Assembly (NCBI GenBank): GCA_002320595.1
Contig: DCKB01000070.1
Span: 1-24,931 of the forward strand
Origin: Christensenella sp. UBA1685
GTDB taxonomy: Bacteria > Bacillota > Clostridia > Christensenellales > CAG-138
Reading direction: 5' to 3'
DNA: 24,931 nt
Positions 23,352 through 24,931 of this stretch are shown here, piece by piece. Below the pieces are notes generated by a model. That model had not been told where the DNA came from. It searched no databases and was given only the letters and a program-made list of their open reading frames with translations. Made by a program: the position numbers and the translations under genes. Numbering within the stretch: position 1 is the stretch's first letter; every line of letters begins with the position of its first letter.

Positions 23352-24122
23352 TCATTGCTCCTGCTCATCCATATATTCCACATCGTCATCATCGCTCAGA
23401 AGACTGGCCGCAATGATCGTAATCGTTCCATACGGCATGGATTGTCTGAGCGTAATCTCATTTCGCATAATCATATCAAGCAACGCCATAAACGTTACGA
23501 TTTTTTCAAGTTTTTCACTTGCTTCGTCAAAAAGAGCCTCAAAGGTCACACGTCCCTGCTCGGAAAGCACAGAACGAATCTTTTTCAGCTGCCTTCGGAT
23601 CGTAAATATGTCCCCCTTGACCTGATGCAGCGGAGAAGGGACGGCCGGCTCTGGAGTTTCACGGTTAAGCACTGCAAAAAAGGCTTCGTACAGCTCCGCG
23701 CTTGTTGCCTCTTCAAGGCTGTATTCCTGTGGCGGCAAAACGAATTCTTCCGGCAGGCGGGTATAAGCACGCGCCATTTCGCTCTGCAACGCTTCCAGCT
23801 TTGCGCCTGCCTCCTTAAACGCCTTGTATTCCCGCAGCTGTCTGACGAGAATCGCCTCAGGATCCTCTTCTCCCTCTGGATCTTCCCGCGGCGGGCGGGG
23901 CAAAAGCGAACGAGACTTTATGTATACAAGCGTTGCAGCCATGATGAGAAACTCGCTTGCAGTATCCATATCCAGCTCGTCCACCTCGCCCATCAGCACG
24001 AGATACTGCGCAGTGATTTCCGAAATAAAAATATCCTTTATATCGACTTTTGCCTGCTCGATCAGGTGCAGCAATAAATCTAACGGACCTTCAAACTGGC
24101 TGAGATGGACTTCATATGCCAT
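23352..24122 (-). CDS. scpA: Segregation and condensation protein ScpA
   Basis: This is the kleisin subunit that bridges SMC heads during chromosome condensation. The 256-residue protein begins YEVHLSQFEGPLDLLLHLIEQAKVDI, the diagnostic ScpA N-terminal motif. A charged middle (RPPREDPEGEEDPEAILVRQLREYKAFKE, given here in parts by its Pro/Glu content) and a C-terminal winged helix (VTFMALLDMI, NEITLRQS) follow. It lies 10 nt after the M50 protease gene, with a weak ribosome binding site, and overlaps or abuts scpB. Confidence 0.96.
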   Translation of the reverse strand: MAYEVHLSQFEGPLDLLLHLIEQAKVDIKDIFISEITAQYLVLMGEVDELDMDTASEFLIMAATLVYIKSRSLLPRPPREDPEGEEDPEAILVRQLREYKAFKEAGAKLEALQSEMARAYTRLPEEFVLPPQEYSLEEATSAELYEAFFAVLNRETPEPAVPSPLHQVKGDIFTIRRQLKKIRSVLSEQGRVTFEALFDEASEKLEKIVTFMALLDMIMRNEITLRQSMPYGTITIIAASLLSDDDDVEYMDEQEQ

Positions 24123-24132
24123 GGTTCAACGC

Positions 24133-24810
24133 TCACAGGAACAGGTTGAAAATGGCTGAATAGATTGCGTCCATGCCAGCCCAAAGCTTCATCACGATTG
24201 CGCTCATAAAGCCGGTATTTGCATTGATGAACAAAACTGCAATCAAAACAGCAAAGCCATAACGCTCAAAATAATAGAAAAACTTGAAACCGGCGGCGCT
24301 GCGCGTAAAGCGGCCCAAAATGCATTGGAGCACATGGTATCCATCCAGCGGGGGGACAGGCAACAGGTTAAACACAAAAAACGCCAAGTTCAGGAAGAAC
24401 ATGGAACTCAGAATGTTATCGAGGATCACGTTGTCTACAGTTGTAAAAACCTGCAATATGTACATTGCACCCAAAGTTAAAAATGCAATAATCAGGTTTG
24501 TCGCTACGCCCGCAAGGGATACAATCAGCTCATCCTTTCGGGGGTTTTTAAAGTTACGCGTATTGATCGGCACTGGCTTGGCCCATCCAAAACGCACCAA
24601 CAGCATCATAACAAGGCCAATCGGGTCAAAATGTGCAAGTGGGTTCAAAGTCATCCTGCCAAGGTTACGCGCGGTCGGATCACCGCATTTATAGGCTGCA
24701 TACGCATGCGCACATTCATGAAACGAGATCGCAACAATAATCCCAGGAACGCGGTAGAGCATCTCCAGGAGAATGGTTGACAAATTAGTACTGCCAAAAT
24801 CAAACAACAA
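24133..24810 (-). CDS. Site-2 protease family (M50) membrane metalloprotease
   Basis: The 225-residue multi-pass membrane protein has the zinc motif HECAH at 31-35 in the first helix and the second metal site NLLPVPPLDGYH at 148-159 (D156). It also has the NPLAHFDPIG motif at 56-65. This short form without PDZ or CBS domains is widespread upstream of scpA in Firmicutes; its substrate is unknown. It is related to RseP and SpoIVFB but is not identifiable as either. The start is TTG at 24810, 9 nt after GAGGAG; no closer ATG has a ribosome binding site. Confidence 0.92.
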   Translation of the reverse strand: MLFDFGSTNLSTILLEMLYRVPGIIVAISFHECAHAYAAYKCGDPTARNLGRMTLNPLAHFDPIGLVMMLLVRFGWAKPVPINTRNFKNPRKDELIVSLAGVATNLIIAFLTLGAMYILQVFTTVDNVILDNILSSMFFLNLAFFVFNLLPVPPLDGYHVLQCILGRFTRSAAGFKFFYYFERYGFAVLIAVLFINANTGFMSAIVMKLWAGMDAIYSAIFNLFL

Positions 24811-24931
24811 AGGCGCGCTCTCCTCAAATGATATTTCCCCCGCACAGACGGCGAGTTATTTTTTATTATACGGCAAAGCGGCCAATGATGCAAGACGCGG
24901 TCTTCAGGAGGAGTGTCCAATCGCGCAGTTA
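24811..24931. other. Leader and upstream edge, no identifiable gene
   Basis: This stretch holds the ribosome binding site and promoter of the M50 gene. At its far end one minus-strand frame shows eight codons before a TGA, which could be the end of a gene lying outside the window, but this is too short to identify. Confidence 0.3.
24865..24893 (-). promoter_or_regulatory. Candidate promoter for the M50-scpAB to rluB block
   Basis: A perfect TATAAT (24865-24870) has TTGCAT (24888-24893) at the ideal 17-nt spacing; the -35 matches only at TTG. The -10 lies 54 nt upstream of the TTG start. Confidence 0.6.

Noticed and set aside
24651..24920. Minus-strand frame overlapping the M50 gene start
   Set aside because: It is out of frame with the HExxH protein, crosses the TATAAT promoter and lacks any family motif.

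Overview
The window is almost purely chromosomal housekeeping DNA from a low-to-mid GC, spore-forming member of the Firmicutes, most likely class Clostridia. The evidence is a fused IspH / ribosomal protein S1 gene, the sporulation gene gerW (ytfJ) next to a ytfI-like DUF2953 gene, a CGAAC-N4-GTTCG type LexA box at recA, strong AGGAGG ribosome binding sites and several TTG/GTG starts. I cannot name a genus. Every gene I can support lies on the minus strand, so transcription runs from high to low coordinates. I saw no tRNA, rRNA, CRISPR array, insertion sequence or prophage gene.

Reading in the direction of transcription there are four blocks plus a single gene. Block 1 (24.8 to 18.8 kb): M50 membrane protease, scpA, scpB (chromosome condensation), a nitrilase-superfamily amidohydrolase, ytfI-like DUF2953, gerW, a D-Ala-D-Ala carboxypeptidase and rluB-type pseudouridine synthase. 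It starts at a TATAAT promoter and ends at a clear rho-independent terminator. Block 2 (18.64 to 15.04 kb): a four-gene sodium-pumping decarboxylase operon in the order gamma, biotin carrier, beta, alpha, also closed by a terminator. Block 3 (14.99 to 7.75 kb): surE, a MurR/RpiR regulator, a histidine phosphatase, a BaiN-type flavoprotein, cmk, plsC and the ispH-rpsA fusion, from a good sigma-A promoter to a terminator. A lone P-loop kinase-like gene (7.7 to 7.2 kb) follows between two terminators. Block 4 (7.1 kb to the left edge): ftsK, rimO, pgsA and cinA, mostly overlapping, then recA with its own LexA-controlled promoter, then the first codons of a membrane-anchored protein cut by the window edge.

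No wholly new system stands out. The observations most worth a second look are small: an internal ribosome binding site and ATG that could release free S1 from the IspH-S1 fusion; a 120-bp (40-residue) tandem duplication in the decarboxylase gamma subunit; a perfect 16-bp tandem duplication in the recA leader next to the LexA box; a hairpin after recA whose loop is complementary to the ribosome binding site of the next gene; the kinase gene with no promoter of its own; and an scp-dac-rluB neighbourhood that lacks spmA/spmB and carries a nitrilase-family gene. Where the longest reading frame extends past a convincing ribosome binding site, I have given the start that the site supports.
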